A DNA stretch of 64,000 nucleotides, taken from positions 186,001 to 250,000 of the forward strand of contig JAIELF010000011.1 of assembly GCA_019753235.1 (NCBI GenBank). Reading direction: 5' to 3'. The notes beneath the pieces were generated by a model. It did no database searches and was not told where the DNA came from. It saw only the letters and a program-made list of their open reading frames with translations. Below, piece by piece: positions 26,525-35,397 of this stretch. This DNA comes from a bacterium (lineage in GTDB: Bacteria; Planctomycetota; Planctomycetia; Kolteriales; Kolteriaceae). Numbering within the stretch: the first letter of the stretch is position 1; every line of letters begins with the position of its first letter. The translations under genes and the position numbers were made by a program.

Positions 26525-27595
26525 TCACTTCACCTGGATCACGGACGTCACGCCCCGATAGTTGACCACGGCCGTCGAAAGATGCCGGGCCGCGAAGGCG
26601 GGGATATCCTGGCGATGTCCCAAGATAATCAGCCGATCCCCCGCGCGAATGACATGACTCTTCTCAACGTTGTGGACCATGGTTCCGTCGGCTTGTTTGA
26701 TACCGACAATGAGAAACGCCCCCTGGCCGATCGTTTCCACTTCGTTCAAGCTTTTGCCGTCGAGCGAAGAATGAGCGGGAATAGGGAATTCGTCAATCTT
26801 GAGGTCGATTTGTTCGAGCTGAGTATTCAGGCTGTGGCGACTCTCGTTCGCTTCCAGAAACTGCTCCGCCGTCGGATGCGTGATCAATTGAGCGATCCGC
26901 AGCGCGCCGATATCGGCCGGGAGTACAACTCGCGTGGCACCTGCCGCCCGCAGTTTTTGTTCGGTCGTCTGTTGCTCGCCGCGCGCGATGATCTCGGTCT
27001 TTGAATTCAGCGAGCGCGCGGTGAGCGTGATGAAGACATTCATCGCATCATCCGGAAGAACCGTTGCCAGGATTTTGGCCCGCTCGATGCCTGCTTCGAG
27101 AAGCGTCTTCTCGTCGGAAGCGTTCCCCTGAATCGCATAGAAACCGTCATCGCGCGCCCGAGCAACTCGCTCGGCACTGGAATCGACAACGACAAAAGGG
27201 GTCTTGGCCTGAAGAAGATGTTGGGCCAGCGGCTGACCCAGCCGACCGTACCCGCAGATGATGACGTGGTTGGCGAGCTTGCTCAATTCCAACGATTGCC
27301 GACGATCCCCCATCGCGCGATGAATTTCTCCTTCGGTCAGCATTTGGATAAAACCTCCGACAATGTAGACCACCGACGAACAACCAAAGATGATGACCGC
27401 CATCGTGAAAATCTTAAGTGCCGGCGTATCGATCGGACGAACTTCGCCGAAACCGACGCCGAACACGGTGATGACAACCTGATAGACCGCGCTCAACCAG
27501 TCCCAACCCGCCAGCATGTAGCCTCCCACGGAAGCACTGCACGTGATCAAGAAGATCAGCAGTCCCAGCAGGATTCGTTGCAGCGAGCTTTGCAT
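26525..27595 (-). CDS. Two-helix ion channel with RCK (TrkA) domains
   Basis: A 356-residue protein with the Kch layout. TM1 lies at about 8-30, a pore loop at 40-52, TM2 at about 62-85, an RCK_N NAD-binding domain starts at about 108 (VIICGYGRLGQPLAQHLL), and an RCK_C domain spans about 265-340 (RAGDRLIILGHRQD). It probably conducts K+ and is gated by a cytosolic ligand. The selectivity-filter region reads TVFGVGFGEV (43-52) rather than TVGYGD, so selectivity is uncertain. The start is ATG at 27595. It is followed on the plus side by the convergent SirB1-like gene with a 33-bp gap. Confidence 0.9.
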   Translation of the reverse strand: MQSSLQRILLGLLIFLITCSASVGGYMLAGWDWLSAVYQVVITVFGVGFGEVRPIDTPALKIFTMAVIIFGCSSVVYIVGGFIQMLTEGEIHRAMGDRRQSLELSKLANHVIICGYGRLGQPLAQHLLQAKTPFVVVDSSAERVARARDDGFYAIQGNASDEKTLLEAGIERAKILATVLPDDAMNVFITLTARSLNSKTEIIARGEQQTTEQKLRAAGATRVVLPADIGALRIAQLITHPTAEQFLEANESRHSLNTQLEQIDLKIDEFPIPAHSSLDGKSLNEVETIGQGAFLIVGIKQADGTMVHNVEKSHVIRAGDRLIILGHRQDIPAFAARHLSTAVVNYRGVTSVIQVK

Positions 27596-27699
27596 GGATC
27601 TTAAGTGCCAGAAAGGACCTACGTTTACCGTTTATGAAGAGCAACGACGATGGGAACTTACCGGTCCGCGCGGCGCAATGCAAGAAGATTGCCGGCGAG

Positions 27700-29433
27700 C
27701 TATTCGTCGCCTGTCAATCGCAGAACCGGCGCGGGGGATGGGTTCGGCCGAAGCAGCGAATCATCGCTCTTCGTGACGCGAAGGAGCTCATCGACGGTGG
27801 TTGCCCCGCCGAGAAGCTTGCGGTAAGCATCCTCGCGAAGGGTGATGAGCCCTTCTTTTCGTGCCTGCGACTTAATGGCCGACGAACTGGCTCGTTCGAT
27901 GACCATCTCTCGAATTGGGTCGGTCATGGCCAACAATTCGTAAATTCCTTGTCGTCCGCGGTAGCCCGACTGTCGACAATTTCGGCACCCACTCCCACGC
28001 GAGAGGGTGATGGGATGATCCATCCGCGGGAAATCGGGCGGAAGCTCGGCAGGGTCTGGCTCGTAAGTGGTTTTGCATTCCTTGCAGATGCTTCGGACCA
28101 GACGCTGAGCCATCACCCCTTCCACTGTGCTCGAGACGAGGAACGGCTCGACCCCCATGTCGGTCAGCCGGGTGAAAGCGGTGGCGGCATCGTTGGTATG
28201 CAGCGTGCTAAGAACAAGGTGACCCGTCAGCGCGGCTTGAATTGCGATCTCGGCGGTCTCGACGTCGCGAATCTCACCCACGAGAACGACATCGGGATCA
28301 TGACGCAGGATGCTTCGCAGGCCTGCGGCGAAAGTCAGACCGATCTTCGATTGCACCTGAATCTGCTGGATCCGATCGAAGTTGTACTCGATCGGATCCT
28401 CGACGGTGATAACCTTCACCTGATCACGCGCGATCTCTTGAAGAGCGCTATAGAGGGTAGTGGTTTTGCCGCTCCCCGTGGGACCGGTCACCAGGATGAT
28501 GCCGTGAGGCATCTCGATGAGCTGCTGCCAAATGTTCAGCGTTTGACTGCTCATTCCCAGGCCGCTGAGATCGAACTTCAATGAACCCTTATCCAGAATT
28601 CGGAGCACGACCCCTTCGCCGTGCGCCATGGGAATGATCGAAACACGGACGTCGACATCCCGACCCTGGGCGCGAAGCTTGATCCGACCATCCTGGGGCA
28701 ACCGCTTTTCAGAGATGTTCAACTTGGCCATGATCTTAAGTCGGCTGACAATGGCCGGGGCGAAGCGATGGATTTCAGGCGGTAGCGATTGCACCTGTAA
28801 CACGCCGTCGATTCGGTATCGAATCCGCAAACCTCGCTCGGTCGGCTCGATGTGAACGTCGCTGGTCCGCTGTTCGATGGCTTCGGTGATGATCTCATTG
28901 ACGAGCTTGACGACGCTGGCCTCTTGGGCAAGTTCGTCGGCATCATCGCTGGAGCGTTCGCCGTCGACGATCTCAAAATCGGTCCCGCCGACCATGGCGC
29001 CGACGGTCTCGCCACCGACGCCGAAGTAGTTCTTAATGAGGGCGGCGATTTCATCCTCTGGAGCCAACACCGGTTCGATCGTCAGGCCGGTCGCTTCATG
29101 CACCAGATCAATCGCATCGAGGTCGAGTGGATTGGCCGTCGCCACCACCAGCGATTCCCCCTCCATCTCGATCGGCATCACTTGGTGCTTGAAGATCAGC
29201 TTTCGGGGAACGGCGACGAGGACGTCACTTTCGATGGCGCGGTCCGCCAGCGCGACGACCCGCAATCCGAGGGCTCGCCCCAACGATTGCCTGACGGCGT
29301 CTTCGGTCATGTAGCCGAGCCGGCCGATGGCCTGGTCGAAACGGATTTGCTGGCTGATGGCCAGATCGCGAATGGCCTGTACTTGGTCCGCCGAGAGCTG
29401 ACCGTCGCGAATCAAAACATCATCGGTACGCAT
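27700..29433 (-). CDS. GspE/PilB-type secretion or pilus ATPase
   Basis: A 577-residue hexameric ATPase that powers type II secretion or type IV pilus assembly at the cytoplasmic membrane. The N-terminal GSPII_E domain is at about 1-150. Then come SDVHIEPTERGLRIRYRIDG, Walker A GPTGSGKTTTLYSAL, the Asp box and Walker B (LRHDPDVVLVGEIRD), and the His box (ALTGHLVLSTLHTNDAATAF). A tetracysteine zinc motif follows (CKEC...CRNC). All motifs are intact. The start is ATG at 29433 after GGAGAG. No secretion partners are next to it, but DUF1559 and pilin-like proteins occur elsewhere in the window. Confidence 0.93.
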   Translation of the reverse strand: MRTDDVLIRDGQLSADQVQAIRDLAISQQIRFDQAIGRLGYMTEDAVRQSLGRALGLRVVALADRAIESDVLVAVPRKLIFKHQVMPIEMEGESLVVATANPLDLDAIDLVHEATGLTIEPVLAPEDEIAALIKNYFGVGGETVGAMVGGTDFEIVDGERSSDDADELAQEASVVKLVNEIITEAIEQRTSDVHIEPTERGLRIRYRIDGVLQVQSLPPEIHRFAPAIVSRLKIMAKLNISEKRLPQDGRIKLRAQGRDVDVRVSIIPMAHGEGVVLRILDKGSLKFDLSGLGMSSQTLNIWQQLIEMPHGIILVTGPTGSGKTTTLYSALQEIARDQVKVITVEDPIEYNFDRIQQIQVQSKIGLTFAAGLRSILRHDPDVVLVGEIRDVETAEIAIQAALTGHLVLSTLHTNDAATAFTRLTDMGVEPFLVSSTVEGVMAQRLVRSICKECKTTYEPDPAELPPDFPRMDHPITLSRGSGCRNCRQSGYRGRQGIYELLAMTDPIREMVIERASSSAIKSQARKEGLITLREDAYRKLLGGATTVDELLRVTKSDDSLLRPNPSPAPVLRLTGDE

Positions 29434-29566
29434 GAACTCTCCGCGCCGAGCGTCACCTGCCGAGAGGGGAGGGCGATGCCCCTCGCCTGCCGGGCGATTC
29501 CCCTCGTTCGACTCATTCTACGGGCCTGACGAAGAGGGGCCCGAATCGCTTATGGGCCTGGGAGAG

Positions 29567-30328
29567 TTACTGGCCTGCCGGGGGAGAGGTTTCCGCGGGA
29601 GCGTTGTTTTCGGAACGAGAGCGACGCCCTTCGCCCCGTGGGCCGCGCCCCCCTTCGGGTCGCATGGATCGCTGCAATCGATCGAAGTCGACGGCCGCCG
29701 GCTCTCCCAGCATTGCCAACCAGCGCTCCTTTTGTTTTTCCGTGAGGAGCGCGAGGCCTTTCTCTTCCATCGATTTTCGCATTTCGGTCATTTTCTCGCG
29801 CATCTGCTCTCGATCGGTGCCACGAAGCTGCATGACCTGTTCGCGCATCGAATCGCGGAGCTGGGAAGTTTGGTCCTCGGTCAGGCCGATCTCTCGAGCG
29901 GTCTCAGGATTCATCCATTCCATCACCCCGACCATCTGCAATCGAATCTGCTTGAGTCGGACGAAACCCGCGTCGCCGAGAACCTCTTTCAAGTCGCTTT
30001 CGATCTCGGGGCCGCGCTTCTCAAAATGCTCCCTCATTTTAGCAAAGCGCTCTTCGCCGCGAAGGTCTTCGACGGTCTTGTTGAACTCGTCGTTCTCTTG
30101 CTTGACCTGTTCGCGAAGGGCATCGAGGTAGCTCTTTTGTTCATCGGTGACGGCCAAAGCCTTTTGGACCTCGGTATCGGCCGCGATGGCCATCAACCCC
30201 ATGGACGGAGGCCCACCCATCCCGCGCACCATTCGCCCGCCGAATCCACCCCGACCCGGGCCACCCTCCTGAGCCAGACCCAAAGTCGAACTCACTAGCA
30301 GCAATGCCAGACATGTTGATCGCATCAT
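29567..30328 (-). CDS. Secreted Spy/CpxP-like (LTxxQ) protein
   Basis: About 253 residues with a signal peptide (MMRSTCLALLLVSSTLGLAQ) and a Gly/Arg/Met-rich segment (GPGRGGFGGRMVRGMGGPP). It is then nearly all charged alpha-helix with two LTxxQ-like units: VTDEQKSYLDALREQV and LTEDQTSQLRDSMREQ. A third, LTEKQKERWLAML, comes at the end. These features match the Spy/CpxP periplasmic family or the related planctomycete group. ATG at 30328 (or 30325) with GGAAGG upstream is the start. The C-terminus is Arg/Ser/Pro-rich. It is probably periplasmic; its role is unknown. Confidence 0.72.
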   Translation of the reverse strand: MMRSTCLALLLVSSTLGLAQEGGPGRGGFGGRMVRGMGGPPSMGLMAIAADTEVQKALAVTDEQKSYLDALREQVKQENDEFNKTVEDLRGEERFAKMREHFEKRGPEIESDLKEVLGDAGFVRLKQIRLQMVGVMEWMNPETAREIGLTEDQTSQLRDSMREQVMQLRGTDREQMREKMTEMRKSMEEKGLALLTEKQKERWLAMLGEPAAVDFDRLQRSMRPEGGRGPRGEGRRSRSENNAPAETSPPAGQ

Positions 30329-30442
30329 CACCTTCCCCACCCGCCCGTTTCGAAAGTCCCTTCCACATACTGAACACCAAGATAGAGAGGGAGTTTCGCG
30401 AAAACCAAGCCGAAGAGGCCCGGCCAGGCCGCCAGGAGAAAG

Positions 30443-31492
30443 TTATTCCGCCTTGGTGATCGTGCTCAAGCGGTACGTCGGCGAGCCTGAGGGGCTGGCT
30501 TTGGTGACGCGACCTTCAACACGAACGGTGTCGCCCTCTTTGAAACCCGCCAAACGGGGATCTCGATTCAGGATGACCTGTCCACCGAACGCGTCCGTTT
30601 GATCGAGCGGAAGATACCGCAAGGTCCAGACGCCGCCACGCGTGTGCTGATAATGAAGCTCCCCAACGATCCAACCGAAGTCGGCCGCGTGAGGCCCGTC
30701 AAGATGGAACGATGTCGGGAGAACATGGTCCGCCGGCGACGACAGGCCCACGCTGCCTGGTTCGCTCTCCCCCACCGGAATCTCCTTCAGAGGGAGATCT
30801 TCGCTGGCCGGCTGGGTCGGGGCCGGGGATGTTTCGTCCTCGGTGACGGGTGCCTGGGTCGGCGGCAAGGCCTGGGGGAGAGGAGGATCAGCTTCGGTCA
30901 CCGGCTTGATCTGCACCCCTTCGGCCGGAACGGGCGTGGCGGCACCGCTGGGAGCGATCACATGCATGCATGCCGGGCACGGGTGGGCTTGCGACGTGAT
31001 GGGCTCATCAACCGTCTCTTCGTCCGACCCTGCCATGCAACCGCCATCATCGCAACAGACCTCTTCCCCATCGGCCAGACAGACCTCGCACGTCGAAGCG
31101 GTGGCGAGCGATCGGCGACCAAACAAACCATGCGAAAACTTGCTCAATGAAAAGAACTCACGAATGCGCGACCAAATACCCGCCGGAGATTTCATCTTCA
31201 GCGAATGCTTCGCATCTGTACATGATGGAGAGCTGCACGAGCAAAAATCATCGTCGCAGGCGATATCGCCCGTCGAACAGCCTACACAGGAACCGACGGC
31301 ATCATCGGATGAAATCTCGGCTTCGCCTGGGTCGACTCGCGTATCATCGATCTCGGAAACCGGGGCAGCCGCATGAGACTCTGCTGACGCCTGGACCTCC
31401 GTCACCGACCATCGACGCGGAGCCGATTCCGGCGAACCAGCCAGGATCGAACAGGCAAATAGACCCAGAGTGCCCCAAACGCGAACAATCAT
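30443..31492 (-). CDS. Exported Cys-rich protein with OB-like C-terminal domain
   Basis: A 349-residue protein that I do not recognise. The start is ATG at 31492, preceded by GGAGG; an in-frame ATG at 31549 has no good site. An N-terminal hydrophobic stretch with LFAC may be a signal or a weak lipobox. Residues about 65-175 hold many Cys in pairs (CVGC, CEVC, CPAC, and a CSC cluster), suggesting metal or disulfide binding. A Pro/Glu/Thr-rich linker follows. The last 90 residues (WIVGELHYQHTRGGVWTLRY, then GDTVRVEGRV) look like a small OB-type beta-barrel. It is probably envelope-located. Confidence 0.65.
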   Translation of the reverse strand: MIVRVWGTLGLFACSILAGSPESAPRRWSVTEVQASAESHAAAPVSEIDDTRVDPGEAEISSDDAVGSCVGCSTGDIACDDDFCSCSSPSCTDAKHSLKMKSPAGIWSRIREFFSLSKFSHGLFGRRSLATASTCEVCLADGEEVCCDDGGCMAGSDEETVDEPITSQAHPCPACMHVIAPSGAATPVPAEGVQIKPVTEADPPLPQALPPTQAPVTEDETSPAPTQPASEDLPLKEIPVGESEPGSVGLSSPADHVLPTSFHLDGPHAADFGWIVGELHYQHTRGGVWTLRYLPLDQTDAFGGQVILNRDPRLAGFKEGDTVRVEGRVTKASPSGSPTYRLSTITKAE

Positions 31493-31629
31493 GCCCCATC
31501 CTCCGCAGCGACCACATGGACGAATAGACCGCATGCCCGGCATAGTCATCGACGTTCGACCAGAATCGGCTTAAGCCTCCTTTCCCTCTTTACACGAACT
31601 TCCCGAACAACCCCACCTCCGCACATTCG

Positions 31630-33036
31630 CTAAAATTGTTCGTCTTTGCCCAGATCCTCATGAAATTTTCCCCCTTCCGCAGGGTTTTCTTCAGGAGAAT
31701 CCTCGGCGAATCCGAGCTCTTGGGCTCGTCGATGTAGTCGGGGTCTCGAGATGCCCAGCTCTTTCGCCGCCTTTGATTTGTTTCCTCGATGCCGACGGAG
31801 CGACAGTTCGATCATCCGCCGTTCGACCGACTCGAGAACTTGATTCAACGAAGGTAATGGAAACGTGTCGGCCGGGACTTCGAGCCGGTCGGCTTGGGTC
31901 AGAAACCGAGGTAGGTCGCGTTCCGTGAGCGTGTTGCGATTCGATCGTCGGAGAGCCCGGCGAACGATCTGTTGAAGTTCGGTAACGTTGCCGGGAAAGT
32001 CGTACTTCGCCAAGCGAGCCATTGCCGACGGTTCCAGCTCGATCGCGCGATTGCCGACGGCGTTGACCGCCTCGGGGTGCGTCAACATCAGGGCGGCCAA
32101 AAGGGACAAGTCCTCTCGCCTTTCTCGCAGCGGGGGGATCGGCACCACCAGTCGAGTGATCAACTGATAGAACTCCTCGCTCCATTTCCCCTCGGCTCGG
32201 ACGCGTTCCGGAAGTTCCCGTTCGGTGAGCAGAAGTCGCCAGCGGGGGATCGGCTGCGCTCCCGCGAGCGCAACGAGCCGAGCCTGCAACTCGCCCGCCA
32301 AATGAGCCGCATGGTGAATGAGAAGCGTTCCTCCCTGGGGATCGTCGAGAATCGGAAACGATTCTTCGTCCTCTTCGTCGCGAATCGACTCTGTCGAAAC
32401 ACGCGAGACTTGCAGGAACTGCGCTTTCTGGATCTCGGCCGAGAGAACCTGACAATCGATGATGGCGATGGGCCGGGCCGACCGCTGACTTCGAACACGA
32501 ATCTGATGGGCGATCATTCGCTTGCCGACGCCGGCCTCGCCGACCAGCAAGACCGGCACATCGCAGCCCGCCGCCAAATTCATCTGCTCGACCACCCGCT
32601 GCATGGCGGCGCTCTGGGCCACGATGATCTTTTCGAACCCCGCGGTCCTCTGCCGTTGGGCCAAAAGAGCCAACTGCTCGTCGGCGACGGCATCCCTCGC
32701 GATCGGCACCGCGCCCGATGCCCCCTGATCGGCCGCGCGGGCGAGATAGCCCAGAATAGCCAACGGTTCCTGCTCGCTGGTCTGCAGCGAAAGGAAAGTG
32801 ATCGTCCACCAAGCTCGGTACGAACCCGCCTCAATCACTCGGCACGCGGACCTTGCTTGCCCCGTCGGCAGATCGAGGGGGGGACGAAGATACTGCTCGA
32901 CAAAACGAGCTTTCTCGGACGCGGACAATTGGCCGAAACCGGTTTGAACATCAAACGAACGATTACAAAGGACCAACGATCCATGTTCGTTCAAAATAAA
33001 GATCGGCTCGGCCGCGTGCTTGAGGATTTCTTCCAC
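31630..33036 (-). CDS. Degenerate sigma-54-activator-like regulator (PAS, AAA+, Fis HTH)
   Basis: A 468-residue protein with three parts. There is an N-terminal PAS-like domain (1-105), an AAA+ domain (about 135-385) and a Fis-type helix-turn-helix (about 415-445, RRHRGNKSKAAKELGISRPRL). The AAA+ fold keeps the position of Walker A (GEAGVGKR, with Arg instead of Thr/Ser) and the arginine finger (IPPLRERREDLSLL). The Walker B Asp-Glu is replaced (GGTLLIHHAAHL), and the GAFTGA loop that contacts sigma-54 is absent. It is therefore probably a DNA-binding regulator that no longer hydrolyses ATP. The start is GTG at 33036. Gene targets are unknown. Confidence 0.85.
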   Translation of the reverse strand: MEEILKHAAEPIFILNEHGSLVLCNRSFDVQTGFGQLSASEKARFVEQYLRPPLDLPTGQARSACRVIEAGSYRAWWTITFLSLQTSEQEPLAILGYLARAADQGASGAVPIARDAVADEQLALLAQRQRTAGFEKIIVAQSAAMQRVVEQMNLAAGCDVPVLLVGEAGVGKRMIAHQIRVRSQRSARPIAIIDCQVLSAEIQKAQFLQVSRVSTESIRDEEDEESFPILDDPQGGTLLIHHAAHLAGELQARLVALAGAQPIPRWRLLLTERELPERVRAEGKWSEEFYQLITRLVVPIPPLRERREDLSLLAALMLTHPEAVNAVGNRAIELEPSAMARLAKYDFPGNVTELQQIVRRALRRSNRNTLTERDLPRFLTQADRLEVPADTFPLPSLNQVLESVERRMIELSLRRHRGNKSKAAKELGISRPRLHRRAQELGFAEDSPEENPAEGGKFHEDLGKDEQF

Positions 33037-33126
33037 CGATGATTCCGCTTGAGGGATTTTTGGGTTTGATTCCGCCCCTTGGCATTTGCACTCTAGCGGG
33101 TAGTTGACCGAATCGAAAGGGGGAGC

Positions 33127-34260
33127 GTGGGCCTTTCAACGGCACTCTTTGATTGGCACAAGCAGGCGGGAGCCCGGATCGTCGATTTCGGCGGCTGGGA
33201 CATGCCGGTGCTTTATTCGTCGATTGTCGATGAGCACAACGCGACTCGACAGGGAGCGGGTCTGTTCGATGTCAGCCACATGGGCCGACTCTGGTTCGAA
33301 GGTCCGCAAGCCACGGCACTGCTCGATCACCTCCTAACCAATCATGTCGAGACTCTCGACGAAGGACAGGTTCGTTACTCCCTGGTTCTCAATCATGACG
33401 CAGGAATCAAAGACGATGTCCTCGTCTATCGGATCGAAGATAAACATCTTCTTGTCGTCAACGCGTCGAATCGGATGAAGCTGTTGGCGTGGTTCGATAG
33501 CTTACGGGCGGGCTTTGATGCCACGATTCGCGATGACACACCATTGACATCGATGATCGCCGTCCAAGGGCCCAAGGCGATATCGCTCGTACAAAATGAA
33601 CTGACGGGTTCGGTTGATGCTCTTGGCTATTACCGTGCGGTTTGGATGGCTCTCGCGTCGGAACCCGCTACGCGTCTCCTGGTGAGCCGAACAGGATACA
33701 CAGGCGAAGATGGTGTCGAATTGATCGGCCCGCACCAGGCCATCACCCAACTATGGGGTCGATTACTCGATGCGGGGAGACAGGATGGTGTCAAGCCCGC
33801 CGGGCTGGGGGCACGCGACACGCTTCGCTTGGAAGCGGGAATGCCTCTTTATGGCCACGAACTGACCGAGGAGATCGACCCCCTGCGGGCGGGATTGAGT
33901 TGGGCAGTCGCTTCGAAAGATAAAGACTTTGTCGGCAAGCCCGCACTGATCGGGCTTCCCGCGGATCGGCCAGTGCGGGTCGGCCTCACCCTTGAGGGGA
34001 AGAGGATCGCTCGCGAGGGATTCGCCGTTTGGCCGGCTGGCAGTCGGGCCGATGCCAATGAAGAGAACATTCCGATCGGCAACATCACCAGCGGGACGTA
34101 CTCTCCAACGCTCGAACAAGCCATCGCGATGGCGTATGTCGACCCGAGCTGTAAATCGGTGGGGACGCGATTGGCCGTCGATGTTCGGGGGTCGGCTGTC
34201 TCTGCTACGGTGGTCAAGCTCCCCTTCTACAAACGATCTCGCGCGGGAGGTTCGTCATGA
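33127..34260 (+). CDS. gcvT: Aminomethyltransferase (glycine cleavage T protein)
   Basis: A 377-residue protein. It transfers the methylene group from the aminomethyl-lipoyl arm of GcvH to tetrahydrofolate and releases ammonia. FDWHKQAGARIVDFGGWDMPVLYSS, GAGLFDVSHMGRLWFEG, VQGPKA, SRTGYTGEDGVELIGPH and LGARDTLRLEAGMPLYGHEL are GcvT signatures. The Asp expected to assist catalysis lies in the last of these. The start is GTG at 33127 after a GGGGGAG run. It overlaps gcvH by ATGA, so the two are co-translated. gcvP is not in the window. Confidence 0.96.
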   Translation: MGLSTALFDWHKQAGARIVDFGGWDMPVLYSSIVDEHNATRQGAGLFDVSHMGRLWFEGPQATALLDHLLTNHVETLDEGQVRYSLVLNHDAGIKDDVLVYRIEDKHLLVVNASNRMKLLAWFDSLRAGFDATIRDDTPLTSMIAVQGPKAISLVQNELTGSVDALGYYRAVWMALASEPATRLLVSRTGYTGEDGVELIGPHQAITQLWGRLLDAGRQDGVKPAGLGARDTLRLEAGMPLYGHELTEEIDPLRAGLSWAVASKDKDFVGKPALIGLPADRPVRVGLTLEGKRIAREGFAVWPAGSRADANEENIPIGNITSGTYSPTLEQAIAMAYVDPSCKSVGTRLAVDVRGSAVSATVVKLPFYKRSRAGGSS

Positions 34261-34637
34261 ATTTGGATTCGCTGAAGTATGCGGCAACGCACGAATGGAT
34301 CGATGCCCAAGGAGATGCCGGCACCGTCGGTATCACGCGATTCGCGGTTGATCAACTGACCGATTTGGTCTTTGTCGAGCTCCCCGCGGTCGGCAAGAAG
34401 CTCTCGGCCGGGGCCCCGTTCGGCGTCGTCGAATCGGTCAAAGCGGTCAGCGATATCTATGCCCCCGTCGCGGGGGAAGTGATCGCGATCAACGATGCCG
34501 TCGTCCGCGAGCCGGCCCTCTTAAGCGAAGATCCCTATGAGAAGGGTTGGCTCATCAAACTCCGTCTCGACAACGCCAGCGACGTCGGTCGGCTAATGTC
34601 GAAAGGGGATTACGAAGCCAGTTGCCATTCGCACTGA
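34257..34637 (+). CDS. gcvH: Glycine cleavage system H protein
   Basis: A 126-residue lipoyl carrier protein that shuttles the aminomethyl group between GcvP and GcvT. YAATHEWIDAQGDAGTVGIT is the family start, and VVESVKAVSDIYAPVAGEV carries the lipoyl Lys at position 62. The overall length is normal. The ATG overlaps the gcvT stop. It converges with a hypothetical gene 15 bp later. Confidence 0.97.
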   Translation: MNLDSLKYAATHEWIDAQGDAGTVGITRFAVDQLTDLVFVELPAVGKKLSAGAPFGVVESVKAVSDIYAPVAGEVIAINDAVVREPALLSEDPYEKGWLIKLRLDNASDVGRLMSKGDYEASCHSH

Positions 34638-34652
34638 TCAGCGTGCCCAAGG

Positions 34653-35249
34653 TCACTCGTCGTCGACGCTCTGAAGAGTTATCGCACGGTCGGTCGCTTC
34701 GTTGTCGGCGATCATTCTCTTGCCCTCGGCCAGAAAGCGGGCGAGTTGGCTCGGACGAATAAGCTGATCCTCGATGTAATAAATCGCCAAGCCAGACCGC
34801 CTCTCTACCCAGGCAACATGGTCGGGAGGTAAACCCGAAAGGGATGACTTCGTTCTCTGAGCCGAACGACTTTTCGGCCCCTTCGGATCTTCCAGCCAGA
34901 GAACCGTCTGCGAATGAAACCCGACCCCTGGGCGAGGTGGACCGGCACTGGCGAAAAGATCGAAAAGACAAACCTGCGGTCCCGCGTCAGGCGACGTCAT
35001 CACATGCTGAAGCAGTCGTCGGCTGCCGACCGGGCAGACAGCGAGACCATCAAGAGCTAGTTCGAAACTCTTGTTGCCGCGGCCGATAAAGTGCCAACCC
35101 CACGCGTCAGCCAGCCGACGCCATTCACGATGCCGATGCGAACCTTTCCAAATCGCGTATCCAAGCATCCCGGCGGGCAACGTCACGATCATGCTGGCTA
35201 GAATGAGATTGAGTGTCCAAATCCATGGATCGACTGGTTCGGTTGTCAT
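34653..35249 (-). CDS. Hypothetical single-pass membrane protein
   Basis: About 198 residues, family not recognised. The start is ATG at 35249 after GGGGAA. One membrane helix lies at about 9-33 (WIWTLNLILASMIVTLPAGMLGYAIW), followed by a basic stretch (KGSHRHREWRRL) that places the rest in the cytoplasm. The soluble part has alternating strands (FELALDGLAVCPVGSRR, QVCLFDLFASAG, LAIYYIEDQLIRPSQLARFLAEGKRMI). This resembles the pattern of small planctomycete membrane proteins with a DUF3137-like or galanin-like fold, which I cannot confirm. It converges with gcvH. Confidence 0.65.
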   Translation of the reverse strand: MTTEPVDPWIWTLNLILASMIVTLPAGMLGYAIWKGSHRHREWRRLADAWGWHFIGRGNKSFELALDGLAVCPVGSRRLLQHVMTSPDAGPQVCLFDLFASAGPPRPGVGFHSQTVLWLEDPKGPKSRSAQRTKSSLSGLPPDHVAWVERRSGLAIYYIEDQLIRPSQLARFLAEGKRMIADNEATDRAITLQSVDDE

Positions 35250-35397
35250 GGCTTCCCCATTCCATCTGGATTCATTTGGCATAACAATAGCTAGCACAAC
35301 GATTTGCAGCTGACTCGAAACCTAACGGTGACGCTGAGAGTAAAATGAAGCGTCCCGCGTTCTTGCTGCAAGATGTCTTCCCCGCCAGGAGCCTAGG

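Noticed and set aside
31630..33036. Calling this gene a functional sigma-54 activator
   Set aside because: It lacks GAFTGA and Walker B acidic residues, so the usual function is not supported.
33037..33126. Glycine riboswitch before gcvT
   Set aside because: The 90-bp gap is too short and lacks the conserved glycine aptamer segments.
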